This document shows positions 1 to 13,500 of a stretch of DNA of 64,000 nt, piece after piece. The stretch is taken from assembly GCF_958298935.1 (NCBI RefSeq), contig NC_084927.1, forward strand, positions 34,166,501-34,230,500, written 5' to 3'. The position numbers and the translations under genes are program-made. A model generated the notes under the pieces. It had not been told where the DNA came from and made no database searches. It worked only from the letters and a program-made list of their open reading frames with translations. How positions within the stretch are numbered: position 1 is the stretch's first letter; each line of letters begins with the position of its first letter. The stretch comes from Phragmites australis (lineage: Eukaryota; Streptophyta; Magnoliopsida; Poales; Poaceae).

Positions 1-609
1 TGCGTTCGATCGGTGGGGAAGGATGGAAAGGACGATGCCGTAGATCCCTAAATCTGGAGAAGAAATGACAGATTGTGTAACCAAGTCGATGCTGCCATTG
101 CATGCCAACCGCCAAATTGATTAGAGCAATCACAGGCAGCTGGTTGGTTAAGCTCAACAAAATTAGTGGTATATAATGTTTGGCTGGTGCATTATTAAGT
201 GGTGATCACATGTAGGTTCGATCACCAGCCATGCTCTTATCCCTCTCTTTTAATGTGTACCTCCAGCAGCAAATCCAGAGGAGGAAGAATGAGCCCATAG
301 ACACGAAGGTCGCTGGATTCCTGGCCGCCCAAAGCGCAGAGCTCAGACGCCCGGAGCTGCGGTAGATCTGCTGCAGAGACGAATTTTTTTTGGGTCAACT
401 TGTGATTTTGGAACCAAGGGGACTGAATGTTTCAGCTCAGGTGAGGGCAGTGGCCGGTTTTGGATCCATTTCCCTTGGATCTGAACCTCCGAAGATGCTC
501 CCAGTTCGATTTCTTGGGAATTTATACTGGCACAAAGTCTTCAGTTCTCGGCTCAAACCAGGTAGTTAGCTGACTCTTCTGGATTAAGTAAAAGATATAC
601 TAATCTTTC

Positions 610-611
<2 letters not shown>

Positions 612-669
<58 letters not shown>
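612..669. repeat. GA dinucleotide microsatellite
   Basis: About 29 uninterrupted AG/GA units. A perfect tract of this length is normally highly length-polymorphic. Confidence 0.97.
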
Positions 670-671
<2 letters not shown>

Positions 672-1549
672 AATGATACTAATCATGAAATAGAATGATC
701 CATATTGTTTCGCAACCATGAAGATCCTGATCTACAGAACGGTGACTGCGGCGTTGTACAAATGTCACCAAGAGCGGATGCATATAAAAGGATTTCACCG
801 TGCGAAACATCTAAAAGCTGGCGCTATTGGTTTATTCTGCACACACATCCTGTTTCTGTGTTTCGGCTCTAAGAAATTTTGGAACGGAGTATTCTTAGCT
901 TTATGAATTCACACAGTTAGAGCTATGAATAATTGATAGTGTCCGGATAGACTATTTTATTTCTAGTAGTAATAATATTGTGACATAGGCTACAAAATTT
1001 CGCGGGAGAGATCGATGATGGGTTCTAGATGTCGATTTTCTACAGAGTGATGGCCTCCCTGGATGTAGGGGACGCGGGTGCCTGGACACTCTGAAGAGAA
1101 GAGATCGGTAGGGAGGGGAAGGACCGATGGGTTTTGAGTTGTGGAAGGAAACTGACGACGTCTAGGAGATTATGATTGGAAAGTGATTGTGTGGTCTTTT
1201 TTTAAGGAAATATGCACGCAGGATTACAGCGTGCAACCTAATAATTTTGATATGTGTAAATTATGTGATGAGAAAATTATGAAGGGATCATTAATTGGAT
1301 ATAGATAGAAGAAAATAATGGTATTAATATTTTTTAATACTGATAGTTTCTATTAATATTAGGTTTTAAAATTGATCAGAGGTTTTTCAAACAATTGAGA
1401 GAGGATGATAGAGAAATTAAGGGACTAATTTTGATTATGAACTGTTTGATCGTGTAAGATATACGGTAGTGATTATTTAAATCTACTATAACTAGTATAT
1501 TTTATAGAAATATAAATTTTAGTCAAAAATAGAGACTTCAACTATTTTA

Positions 1550-1575
1550 TACTCCATCCGTTTCCAAATATCTAA
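1550..1575. repeat. Stowaway-like MITE terminus (single end)
   Basis: The sequence ACTCCATCCGTTTCCAAAT matches the family-typical CTCCCTCCGTTT terminus of grass Stowaway (Tc1/mariner-type) MITEs, from family knowledge. I could not find the matching inverted end within the next few hundred bases, so this is probably a truncated relic. Confidence 0.4.
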
Positions 1576-2579
1576 CATCTTTGATCAAAATATTTATTTG
1601 CAAATACGACGAACTTTCCAATACAAACTTTCGAGTTTTGCTCTTCCATCCCCTAAACCAAGTACAATAGCAGGCCCTGTCAACTTTCACTTCTGTTTTG
1701 TTTACCGCTAAGAGGTGTCCTTCCACATATTTCCAAGGACTCAAACCCATTTCACTAGCTCACAATAGTTTCCTCACCACATATGCTCATTCTGTAATTT
1801 ATTGATTAGGGACAATTTTGCCATAAAATTACAAACAAATGATTGTTGAGTTCTTTATGTTAGGGTCATGGGTGCCAATTAATTAAAAACTAAGGGAGTG
1901 TTATCCTACAAATTCAAGGTGTACAAGGCATGATTCAATGCAGAAAATAAAATCACGAAATTTTTTTGCAGGACAATCACTCTGAAATATGCACATAGCT
2001 AGACAGACGTAGGCCAGCAATTTTTTACTAGATAGCAGCGACAAGCGACGGGATCCGGTGTAGTCGCAACTGCAACTGGAAGTTACGACTGCACCGATTC
2101 TTGGCCATCATGGGGCAGATGGACTGCTACAGTACCATTTGCTACAATAATTTTTTGCCACAATATTCCTACTATAGTGTTGCTACAGTATTCTGCGTGA
2201 ATCTAGACAGCCGGCTTTGCATCCAACGGCTACTCGTGCGACTAGCGACTGTACAGTAACCGGCTCCCAGCGGCAATAAGAAATCTATTCAGATAGCCCG
2301 AACTGGCACTCTCTTTCTTCGCTAAACCAACCTGCAGAAATCTCAACTGATTAATTGTTTAATCAACTTCATTAATCAAGAGAGAAAAAAATCATAAAAT
2401 AAAATATAAAGTGGAGCCCACCCCAGAGGGAGCCTAAACTGGGGCCCACCCCTGTCTACCCTTTAAATCCCCCTCCATCAGCGCCGCAGAGATCCACCAC
2501 AACATCACAACGAAACCCGTTGAAAACGCCCAAAAACCAGCAGAAAATTTTCCCAAGTTCGTAGCCAGGAGAAGCGCAA

Positions 2580-3083
2580 ATGGAACAGTCCGGCGTCAAG
2601 AAATCGAACAAGATCACAGAGATCGTGCGGATGCAGCAGATGCTCAAGAAGTGGCGCAAGCTCTCCGTCGCCCCCAAGGACCCCAACTCGGCCACCGCCG
2701 GCGCCAACGGCAATGCCGGCGGCGGCGGCGAGAGCAAGGCCAAGAAGTTTCTGAAGCGGACCCTGTCCTTCACGGACGGCCCCCCCTCAGGCTCGCCGCC
2801 GAAGGGCCACCTGGCGGTGTGCGTGGGCCCCGCAATGCAGAGGTTCGTGATCCCGACGGAGTACCTGAAGCACCGCGCGTTCGCGGCGCTGCTGCGGGAG
2901 GCGGAGGAGGAGTTCGGGTTCCAGCAGGAGGGCGTGCTCCGCATCCCCTGCGAAGTCCCCGTCTTCGAGACCATCCTCAAGGCCGTCGAGAAGAATAAGG
3001 ATGCCGCACTCTGCTACTGCAGCGTCGAGTACGCCGCCGACGAGGTCGGCAACGGCACGCCCCACAACCCGCTCTGCAGATAG
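2580..3083 (+). CDS. SAUR family auxin-responsive protein
   Basis: Small auxin-up RNA protein of 167 residues, intronless as is usual for the family. SAUR proteins act in auxin-regulated cell expansion, and many inhibit PP2C.D phosphatases and so activate plasma-membrane proton pumps (family knowledge). The SAUR domain covers roughly residues 77-145: GHLAVCVG, then RFVIPTEYLKH, FAALLREAEEEFGF and LRIPCEV. The basic, low-complexity N-terminal extension (residues 1-75, with a glycine-rich stretch near 42-52) is typical of the longer SAURs. The start is the first ATG in frame. A TATA-like TTTAAAT lies at 2462-2468, about 110 bp upstream. The GC-rich coding sequence contrasts with A/T-rich flanks, as in many grass SAUR genes. 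A long antisense frame over the same bases is a shadow. Confidence 0.93.
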   Translation: MEQSGVKKSNKITEIVRMQQMLKKWRKLSVAPKDPNSATAGANGNAGGGGESKAKKFLKRTLSFTDGPPSGSPPKGHLAVCVGPAMQRFVIPTEYLKHRAFAALLREAEEEFGFQQEGVLRIPCEVPVFETILKAVEKNKDAALCYCSVEYAADEVGNGTPHNPLCR

Positions 3084-6000
3084 GCGGGGCTCAAGAACAC
3101 CGCCGCTTCTTGGCTGTGCCAAAACAAAAACAAAAACAAAAAGTGTTTTTTTTCTTTTACATTTTTCTTGTGTTTTGTAAGCCTTGTGTGGTGAGGGATG
3201 AATCGATGGTATCTCCCCCCACGGTTTAGAATTACCGCCTGATTATATCTTTGTTGAGCTGATCTGGATTGGGTAATGCAGCCATCATGGATGGAACTAT
3301 GGAAAGATTGATGTGGAAATGAAGGATTTTACTTTCTTCTGTGAAATTTTTGAATTTTTTTTTTGGCTGGTCCTTTGTCATTCTTGATTTGCAGTTATTG
3401 CCCTTCTATCTTTATGCAGTACATCACGGTTGTTTATTAAGTCTTGACTAGTTGGGCACACTGTAATGTGCCGCATCAGTACGTTTGCGTACTATTCTAT
3501 GAAATGGGTGCAAATTTGGCATTAGTTCCGAGTATAGTTTGATCAAACGCAGTATCTATTTGTTTTTGTTGGGAAGAGAGCCATTTACTACTACTTCAAA
3601 TGGGGCACGAGTATGTGGTAAGCATTGGTCAAGACTTAGGGACACCAAAGTTGTTTGAAAGCCAGTTGTTTGAAAGAAGAAACTCAGGGACAACGCTGCC
3701 TTCGAAGTCCTGAAAAGGTTACTGCTCCTAGAGCGATGTACCGGTGTTCTTGTTCCCTATCAACACCAAAGTTGCATGAGATTCCTCTCTAGTCTCTACT
3801 AAACCCATTCAGTCTCCATATTCCTGATGTGATGTATATTTGGCGCCCGTGCTCTGCATTCGGCTCTGTACATTGCATAACTTGTATTTCAGGTTTTCAT
3901 TTTTTTCTATAAGAAAAAAGGTTGGCAATATCTTCAGACTTCAGTTCAATGTAGTTTGATGTTTGTTCGAGATTCCTTTTCTATTTCAGTTTCCTCTTTG
4001 ATTTTCTCCTTTCAAGTGGAGATACTAGTTATCTAATGACGTAATCCTACTTGAGCGATCTGTACTCATCTTTTCAGGTCAATGTTTCGTCTGCTACTTT
4101 CTTCCTTTTTCGTTAGCCTGAACGCAAAGGAAAAGTGGAGTGCCTTTTTCTGAATATAAAAAAGGAACAGCCTAACGATTTCATCTGTCTTCTTATCAGT
4201 GCATTGCCAAGAAATGTGGGGAGAATATTCTTCAAGTTAGGAGGAAATATCAATATTACTCCAAGAAACGTAGCTTCACCTCAAAAAGATTCATCTGGTC
4301 CAACAATTCATCTCGATAAGGTGCTGCTTCGCCTCCCAATGCAAACGCATGCGGCACCGTAGGTCTAGTGTGCCTACGAAGCGTACGTTGAAATTCTGGT
4401 TAGAAGCACAAGGTTGTTCAGCCCAAGAAGCTTAGATTCCGATCCCCTTAAGTCCAACTCAATTATGTTACCTTTTTTTATTTTTGAAAACTTCAGTCCA
4501 ACTCAATTATCCAGTGACAATGATACGAACAAAATGCGCGGTTTGTCAAGAACTTGTCCTCAACTCCTTTACACACACATCTCAATGATCGAGAGGATTT
4601 CACCTCTGGAAGCAATAGTCAATGTTCAGAATTGAAAGTGGAGACTGAAGAAGAGTTCTGAACATTCAGATTCATGACGAACTGCGATGTGAATCTTCTC
4701 ATTAGCCGATTCTGAAAAATGAACTACCGCTATCTTCAACCGTTACACATCTGAACAATTTCACGGGGTTCAGGCCAATCCCCATAAGCCTCTTGAACCG
4801 CAAGAGCCGGCCATGTGAGCCGTGTGACCGGTGAGTTAGCATGTGCTCTGCACGTTGCGAAGTGTCAAGCAAGTAATGGAGAGCATCCCCGTAGGCAGGG
4901 GGCTGATTAGTTTATGGCCATTGATGGGTCGCCAGCCATTGCTCAAGTACCTGCAAGGACGTACCTTCAGATGCGGCTCCAGTACTTGCGTTGCATTTGC
5001 ATTGGATCCACGGATCCATTGAGTTACATTTAACAAGGAGAGGAGCAGCACCTTGCATCACAAACCACCAGTGGTTGCCACTGCTTGTTTTTAGGCAGTC
5101 GAGTCGCCGCATGTGCGATTCGCGCGACTATCAATGGAGGAGAACCGGCCTCTACAATCGTAGCCTGTAGGATACTGAGTAATTCTCCTCTTATTGTCGT
5201 TGAATATGCTGATATGAGAAATGAGAGCAAAAAAGAAAGAAAGAAATCGCTCGGCGCTATTGCAGGTGATTAGAAAGTGTTACATTTCTTCTGCAGAGAA
5301 AAGGATGAACCGTGAAAGCCAAGACTTCATTGTGAGACATAAGTGATGTATGAAATAGTAATTATTACTATTTTTTTACATATGGCCTATCATGATATAA
5401 GACTGTGAAAAAGCAAGGCTAAATTACTGAAGTTATATGGCCTACCATGGAACTAAAGTAGTGTCACTGAATGGAGCACAAGGGAGGCTTGAGTCAACTT
5501 TGCATCTTAACCAATTAGTATAAGTTGAACATTGGACCATTCAAAGATTGAAGTTAGACTACATATTTGGTTGTTCTCCGCAACTGACAATTATTGCTTA
5601 AAGGAAAAGAAAGTCAGGGTCACTAACTAGTAGCTATAAAACAAGTTATGGTCAGAGAAATGGACATTTTTCCCCATCTGCCTGAAAGAGGTTTCTTGTT
5701 ATAGCATAATAATGCAAAAAAGGATGGGCCATAGCAAGTTAGCAGCAACGAACAACCACCCTGGTCACTGCTCCTGGCCTACTGAAAGTAATTCAGCTAA
5801 AACAATAAGTTGGATTGGTTTCATGTTTCGCAAACATCGGAACATGAATGGTATGATCTTGCCATGCAAGCGCATGTGAGAAGGCACCTTGATTTAAAGG
5901 CAACACACAAGTAGCATTATTTTCTGTCTAACGTATAGATGCCCAGTTACAGGAAATCTTGTACATGTGCAGTTGTTTGCAACTGTCAATAACACAGCAG

Positions 6001-7400
6001 CAAACGAAGCTTATGCAAGTTGTTGTCATTCATTTGCATGTGATGAGATATGCAAAAGATTTTTGCTCGTGTTTTGTTTCAAACCTGTGTCGGAGGTATT
6101 GCGTCTGAGTTGCCACTTTGCAGAACAGAACTGCAGAGAGGTGTTGCAAAGAAGTGGCACATGGTTTTACCAAAGGAGGAAGATATGGAGGCACATGACT
6201 TAATCCTACTCACATTTTGTCTCGAGTTTCATGTGCGCAAGGAATAATAAGAAGGCTTAATTCTGGTACTAATCATGTGGGAGAGATCAAGGTTTCAGAT
6301 CATGTTTGGCAAGGCTGCTGTCTCTGAAAATGGACGAAAAGTATTGATTACGATGGCAATTTCCTCGATTGCTTTTTCTTTCAGTACCATGTCTTCCAAG
6401 ACCGAAAAGAAATATAAGCATAAATGACCTAATACTGATATCATGCATGTGAGAAGATCTTAGCTCACGTTTCGTGCCGTCTCAGTTGCTGTCGCAAGGA
6501 TGCCTGAATCCTGCAACTTAACTACAAATTAATCTGTATAGTTTCAGCCTTTTTTGAAGGTGTGAAGTTTCAATTTTCTTCAGTGCTTTCTGTGCAGATA
6601 AGATGAGTGCAAGTGACACTATCAAGAATTCAAGATCACCCCAGCCTTCAGCGGACGATTTTATTCTTCTGTTATTAGGACGCTGGGATTGATGGAACAA
6701 GGGAGACAGGTGAATCGCTGCACAGATTGGCACTTTGTTCGCAGCTGCATTGAGCAAACCTCCGGATTCAGACATTGTGACCATGCTATCCGTGTGACAG
6801 AGATACATCGCGGCTTTAGGCTCCACGTTTTGCTGTCTTGTGCTAGCTGCCATTAGGATCTCGTGAGTAATTGCGCTGTCATGAAGATGGCTAAGACGAA
6901 GAGGATGAAGGCGAAGGCGAGAAGGGACAGTTGTTGCTTTTCGGTCTTCTTTTTTAGAGATTTTTTTATTTTTAAATAAAAAATTGCAAATATATGTATC
7001 TGTTTTGCAAAATTACAGATTTAGACTCTTATCACCCGTTAGAAGACTTGTTACTTGTTGGAAGGGCACGATAGGTTTAAAAATCAGAAAATACTGAGTT
7101 ACAATGCTCTTAAAATTCAAAACACTATTAAAATTATCATGAAAAATTCTGTGATGTAAAAGATGCTATCATCTAGCTCTCTAAAAGATTTCTCTGTCAC
7201 CCTTCCAATGAGAGATATGAGTCTATATTGCAATTTTTTCAAAACAGTCGCATATATTTGCAATTTTTTGATTTTAAAAATATAAAAGCTCTCTTTTTTT
7301 TATCTGTTTCCTTGTGCCGTGCAGTTCTCTTTGGGCTGAGTTGTTCACTGGAACCGTGGGCCTTAACCTTCAGATGTTGACACGGTAGGCGTTCATTCGA
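3084..7400. other. Intergenic DNA between SAUR and NUP88
   Basis: The first few hundred bases are presumably SAUR 3' UTR, including an (AAAAC)n-like run at 3120-3140. The remainder is A/T-rich with only short frames (for example near 4135-4362, 5967-6203 and 6518-6853) that lack recognisable domains, good codon structure or splice context. I identify no gene or complete mobile element here. Confidence 0.6.
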
Positions 7401-7500
7401 GACCTTTTTGGGTAATCTCTATCAAAGCCACAAATCGAGCCCAAACCCAAAACCCCCGCTCCGCTCCCGACCATTCCACTGCAACTCGTCCCCGTCGCTG

Positions 7501-10500
7501 ATGACGCGCTTCACCGCGCCGCCGCCGCCGTCCTCGCCCCCGGGGTCTCCACCTCCCATCCGCCACTCCCCGGCCCCTGCCCCGGCCACCCCACTCTCTC
7601 GCCGCGGCCTCCACTCGCCGTCTCCGTCCCTCGCGCTCACCCCCTCCTCCGCGTCCACCTCCTCCAGGCCGAAGTCGCGCCCGGCGCCGAAGCGAATCTA
7701 CTCGCCGGCGCAGTGGGTGCCGCTGCCCTCTCACCCAGCTTTCTCTTTCCGCGCTGGCGATGGCGAGGGCGGCGGTGGCGGCGCCGCGTGGGACGCCACC
7801 GCGTCGCGGCTGTACGTGTGGGACCCTTCGGCGTGCGGTGCCCACCGGATATGCGTGCGGGTTCGGGACGCGGAGGCGGAGAATGACGGGGAGGAGGTCG
7901 CCGTGGAAGCCGCCGTACCTTCCGTGGTGAGGTGTTTCCCCTTGTGGTCGCGTTTTTCTGCTAATGCCATATGAAATGCTAGGGATCGCGTCTGTTCTCT
8001 CCGTAGGTTCGATCTGATTGCTTTCCGGTCACTGGATTGGAGGCCTATGTTTGTGAATTCGAACTAGAGACGAGCTCAATATGCAATTCACTGCCACCTT
8101 AATACTAATTTGCCAGTGAGCTTCTGTGGGCGAGGTGTTGTGCAACTGTGTGCACATTGGGATTCTTAGTTCTGTGAGTGGTTTTAGAATTCAGGCAGTA
8201 CTGTTTCTGTACCATATTCCGTAGTGGCTTGTACTGCATTACAGGGAAGAGAAGATATTCTCTAATTTGTAGAAATGGGGAGCTTGTTAGGATTGGAAAG
8301 AGTCAGGAATACCCTTTTAGCGCTGTTGCCATTTAGTTTTTAGGGGCTGCTTTCCTCCTTTTCCCATCTTGTTGAAGAATATGTTATGGAAAGAGCGAAA
8401 CAGGCCAACAATATTAAGTTTCAATGGATTCATTGTGTTAATTGAATGCATGGATAACTAATGTAAGTCACTATAGTAGTATGGAAGCCGTAAGTATACA
8501 ATATCAAGTTTAACACATGAAAGTGCAGCTGTGTACCATCTTAGTTGCACATTTCTATCTTCTGGTGATTTGATGGGAACATGGATGCAGCAGGCATCCC
8601 CATTCCTACCACTTCTGCAAAGAAAATCCTAGTCCCTCCTTACGATGGTGAACTGGTGATGTTCCCCGTAGGGACAAAAATCCTTTCCTTCGTAGAGTGA
8701 TATGATTCTTTTGGAAGGTGGCAGTTCTTGTTTGAAATTAATACAATTGTTCTTTCTCCCCGTATGGTTTTGTTCTTAGCAGTATTGCTTCATCTGACCT
8801 CAGTTTTATGCATTAAATCCTGTCATAATTGAATGGAGGGAAAACCCAGTTTGTTATGTTTATACTCAAGGAGCAAGCTTTTATCACCTTGTTTGGTAGA
8901 GCTCTAGCTTCCAACTTCATGTCAGATTTTGGGATTGTAGGCTAAAATAAAGTTGTTTTAAGTCTCTGTTTTTAGTCTAAAATAGGAACAAGATGGCTCA
9001 CCCAAATACCCTCAATGTACCCACAGCTCCTGCTCCATGAATTCCTGAAGCTAGGAATACCCAGCTCCAAGAATTCTTGGAGTTGTAGCTTTGCCAAACT
9101 GGCCCTATAAGTTGCAACACTTATGCATTCGTTTCTTATGGAGATCATATTCCATAGTATCTGATACGGATATGTTACTTCTGCACAGATGTTGATGCCA
9201 GAGACTGATCTTGGTTATGTGGTCACTCACATATCACTTAATGCTGATGGTTCATCACTGCTACTTGTTGGATCACATAATGTTCGTATTTTATATGTAC
9301 ATGAGAGGTTATCTGAAGACGGTGATACAATCATTTGCAGGTATATGGCTCTCCTTTCCCTTTATTTACTGATTGTTTTGTGGTCATTTAAGTTGAAAAT
9401 AAAATGTTATCACAACAAAATCAATGAAACAACATATTTTTATTTCGCCTGCATTCCTTTGGTCATGGACCTGAAGATCAGTTTTTTTCCTAGATACCAT
9501 TCTCATTAAGTTAATAATTATTGAAGACAGCATCCAAATACCTTACATTCTTCTACTCTTCAGACTAATGAGCTGCATAGCTATCTGTTTTTCATGTTTT
9601 GGTATCTTTGTCGATATCTTCATTATACAACAACATTTTCTTTCCCAACATTTGACTTGCACATATGAAATTCACAACAGGACTGCACCAATTGCTTCTC
9701 AGATCCTGCCCAGTAACAGTGGTGGCATAAAAGTTCTGCAGGCATCTTGGCACCCTTTTAGCAACAACCATTTTGCAGTTTTGACATCAGATGCTGTTTT
9801 CAGGTATGCTAAATGAACTTTGGTGCTACATGAACGGATCTCATTCTATTATAAGCTTCTTTGTGTTCAGTTTATTACAGCTTGTGAATGAGAAAGATGT
9901 CCTCACCAGTTTTCTTATATTTCTCTGCATAATCCTTTGATAGAAAATCAAGAAACCTTTCTGCAGGTTATTTGATCTGTCATCCGATTTAGAGCAGCCA
10001 GAGCAGGAATTTTATTTGCAGCCAATTGTACCTGGAAAATGTCAGAATGCTTCGGCAATTTGTCCAGTGGCATTCTCTTATGGGAGTGATCATCTATGGG
10101 ATAGATTTTCGGTATGTCGCTTAAATAAGCTTTCCTAGATCTCATAAAAGTACTCCAGAAAAACTGAACGATTTGTAGTGTCTATATTAGGTTCGAAGGA
10201 AAAATCAGAATTGATTTCACATTCATCTGGATTATTATGGTGAACTAGCAATGAAGATGATAACACAGTCACTTGCCACTTAAAGTAGATAATATAGTCT
10301 TGTTCAAACCATCCTTAGGGCAATTTACTGGTGACATTGTTTAAAGTCTTAGGGTCACAATATATAGTCTACACGATCTGCATTTGTGACATCTTTGTAC
10401 AATGAACATGGCCATCTGGGAGTGACATGCTGTTTTTTTTTTTGTGTGTGTGGGAATCTATGCTCACATAGTTCATAGTCATAACAGAGTTACAGAAATG

Positions 10501-13500
10501 CGTGCCATAGTTGACTTGTATCAAATTTGTTTTAAGTTGCCATTTGGACATTTGTAGTATCATTATAGTTACCATTTGGTTTTGTATGTTGAATGGCTTA
10601 TTCTTGTGCTTGATCTCACATATAAGCCCATCCTTTTATGCAGGTTTTCATCTTATTCAGTGATGGTTCAATTTTTGTGATCTGTCCCATTGTTCCATTT
10701 GGAAGGTAATATGACTTGTTTCTCCTTAATTTTTTTTAATGCTTATGATTCTATGATGCCTAACATTGTCAAAGCTACAAATTGTTAGGCTAATTTTATT
10801 TCGCAAAAGGTAAATATGGCGCATCTGTTAGGCAATGAAATGGAAATTTAATGCCTCAATATACTTTCTTTATCTTGGATTTGTTTTGACCTTTGAGATT
10901 GGCTTATGACTATGAAAAGGAATCTTAATGCCACAATGTACTTTCTGTATCCGCGGATTGGGTTTTTTTTATATTTATTTTGAGATTTGTTTTTCCATGA
11001 TGCAGTGACTATAGCAAAAGGCATATTCAAGAAATATACGAAGATGTCAATGCATTTGGATTGAAATCTTCAAATCCGAATGTTGTCACTAACTCACATT
11101 TGGCCATTGCTTGGTTGGAAGCAACATTTCCTGACTTGTTACATCAATCAACAGATACCAGTTTGCTGATATCAAGAGCTCATCCATATGCTCCAGTAGA
11201 TGATTCTCTAGCATTACAGGTCTGCTTGTACTTTCATTTTGTGAGATATTTGTCTGAGAATGGCAGACCTTGTGCCATGCAGCAATTACTGATAGTCTGT
11301 GTGTTTGATAACAAAAGAGCTTTCCAATGGACTGGTGTTGTAAAGGGCAGAGAAATTCATCTTTGATTTTGGAATATGAGCTGATATTTTTAGACGAGCA
11401 CTGTTACAAGCACAACCATTTGAGTACAACTCGAGTACAACTCAGGATCCAATGGCTGAAATCACTTGGATGGAAGCTCATAAATGCATCAGATGTTTTA
11501 AATGCATGGTTGTACTCGAGTTGTACTCAAATGGTTGTATGTCAAGCATTTCCTTTTTTATACCAAAGGCTTTGGACCTATTTTTATTGAATATGGGCTG
11601 ATATTTCTGTCACCTTTAATTTTAGTTGATTTTATAAAAACTTGGGGCATGGGATGGCTAGATTTGTAACATGTTCTCATACTACATTATTGCATCTGTT
11701 TGTGCATTGTAACATCAAATGAGTACTTTCTTAAGGAAAAAGGCGGATGACTATTGTTCCGAAATTAGAGGTGAGATTCAGTTTCGTGTAAAAATAGAAC
11801 GGAATGTCTATCAGTCTGGGTATATAAAATTAAAGTATTGTTCTTTCTTTGAAAAAAAAGTAGGATATCATAATCCGGTCATGTAGAAGAGGTAGCAAAG
11901 GGCATTGCATTTTTAAGCTAGTAATGCTTCATGCAGATGTTCATAGTGGTACATGACATTTGCCTTTATGTAGGAGTTAGCGCTGATTGGTTTGTGACCA
12001 AAAGTTTCCACTTCTTGCACATAGATATGTCTGCCACACTCAGGTGCCTATGCACCAACTCAGGAGAAGCCAGAACCATGGGTTTTTGTTTATGAACCAA
12101 ACAATGGGCTAAGATGTTCTGACAGTATCCACATATTTTGAGATCATTTCACAGTGTTTATATGGAGAAAGAAAAGGGAAGGAAATACTAAAAGGAACAA
12201 TTATTTAATTTAATTATTTTCTCAAATATCTTGGAAGGTTGCCTTACTTTCTATAGGTCTAACTTCTTCTGTGAATTAATCCATTATTAGCCTGAAGTTT
12301 CTTCAGGAAACAAGTGATCTACTTCATAACTTATTCATAATTTCCATTTATTTATTTCATTAGTTTATCTTAATACATGTACAAAATTTACAATTTTTGA
12401 AAGGTAAGTGATCAAATATCACCAGAATTGAGAAGTGAACTTGAAAAGCCGGAAACTTTATTTAAATTTGATGTTCCAAATTCAAACTACCTATTGTCTA
12501 TGTAACTAGTGTTCTATGCTTTTATCATGAAGCTCGTGAATCAATATGTACATTGATCAGGTTGAGCATCCATGCAGGGGCCTCTTTGTAGAGTTTGCGA
12601 GGACAACAATGGATCTGAAGGCAAGAGCAGCTCTTGTGACGGCAAAGCTGTTGGTTTCATGTACAGTTCTGCTGGCAAAGATTCAGTTCTTGTGACTGCA
12701 TGGGGTAGTGGGCAGCTCCAGATTGATGCTTTTGCTGATGAAATTCAACCACAGTGGAACATCGGGATTCCTACTCGCCTTAAGGTCGATTCACATGGAC
12801 AAATAAAGAGTGTTGCCATGATATGTGACTCTAATTCACAAGATCCTTTGGCCTTGAGATCATATCGACCATCTAGTACGGGATCAAATGTGAAGGGCAA
12901 CACAGAAGCTGTTTGGATGTGGCACTCTCCTCCTTTGCTACGACTTGCAATTGTGGATTTGGCACTACCAAAAACTCCTAATGATAGCTCTTTGTCATTG
13001 TTTCCGGACCCCCTTGTCCCAGAGAGATTTTATTGTGCTCATGGTGGGGGGCTTGACATGGTCACGCTGCACTTCCTGCCATTTTCATACCCTGAAATGG
13101 CTTCAACACCACCCTCCGTGCATCCTGTCCTCACTACAGGCAACAGTGAAACAAGTGCTCCTTTCCTTTCTGGGTTTGTTACCATAGCCGATGCATATGG
13201 CCATGTACAGTTAGTTGGCATCACATGCCCTGGTGAGTGCTTTGTAGTGGAGATGAAGGGTTGGAAGGAACCAACACCTCTTCAGCTTAACATAGATAGC
13301 AAGAGCATTAAGGACGTGGAACCTCCCACAACTGGAATGATCAGCAAAGAGCTTGTCGCTGGTCCAGACCCACCCATACTTCCATCTTCGTCAAGCCTGA
13401 GGTCGTTGACCCCTGACTCTATTGAAGGAAAATCCACGCTTCATCACTATATTAAGGTCTTCCATGAGTACTATGTGGAGTACGGGCACAAGGTACAAAA

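Larger units (their letters stand above)
1..2440. other. Intergenic DNA upstream of the SAUR gene
   Basis: I see no supportable coding region here; reading frames are short and have no recognisable domain. The stretch holds a GA microsatellite (612-669), a Stowaway-like terminal sequence near 1550-1575, and a segment around 2040-2290 with scattered CTACAGTA-type motifs that resembles degenerate grass MITE sequence. The segment 290-440 is moderately GC-rich and could be transcribed leader DNA of a gene outside the window, but nothing confirms this. Confidence 0.6.

Noticed and set aside
2456..3122. Minus-strand and +2-frame ORFs overlapping SAUR
   Set aside because: Composition shadows; only the 2580-3083 frame has the SAUR domain.
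7393..7970. Long minus-strand frames opposite NUP88 exon 1, rich in Arg and Gly
   Set aside because: Antisense shadows of a very GC-rich exon; no domain, while the plus strand gives a consistent nine-exon protein.
12561..12580. Alternative acceptor for NUP88 exon 7 at 12561
   Set aside because: It puts the long downstream exon out of frame; the acceptor before 12578 keeps phase 0.
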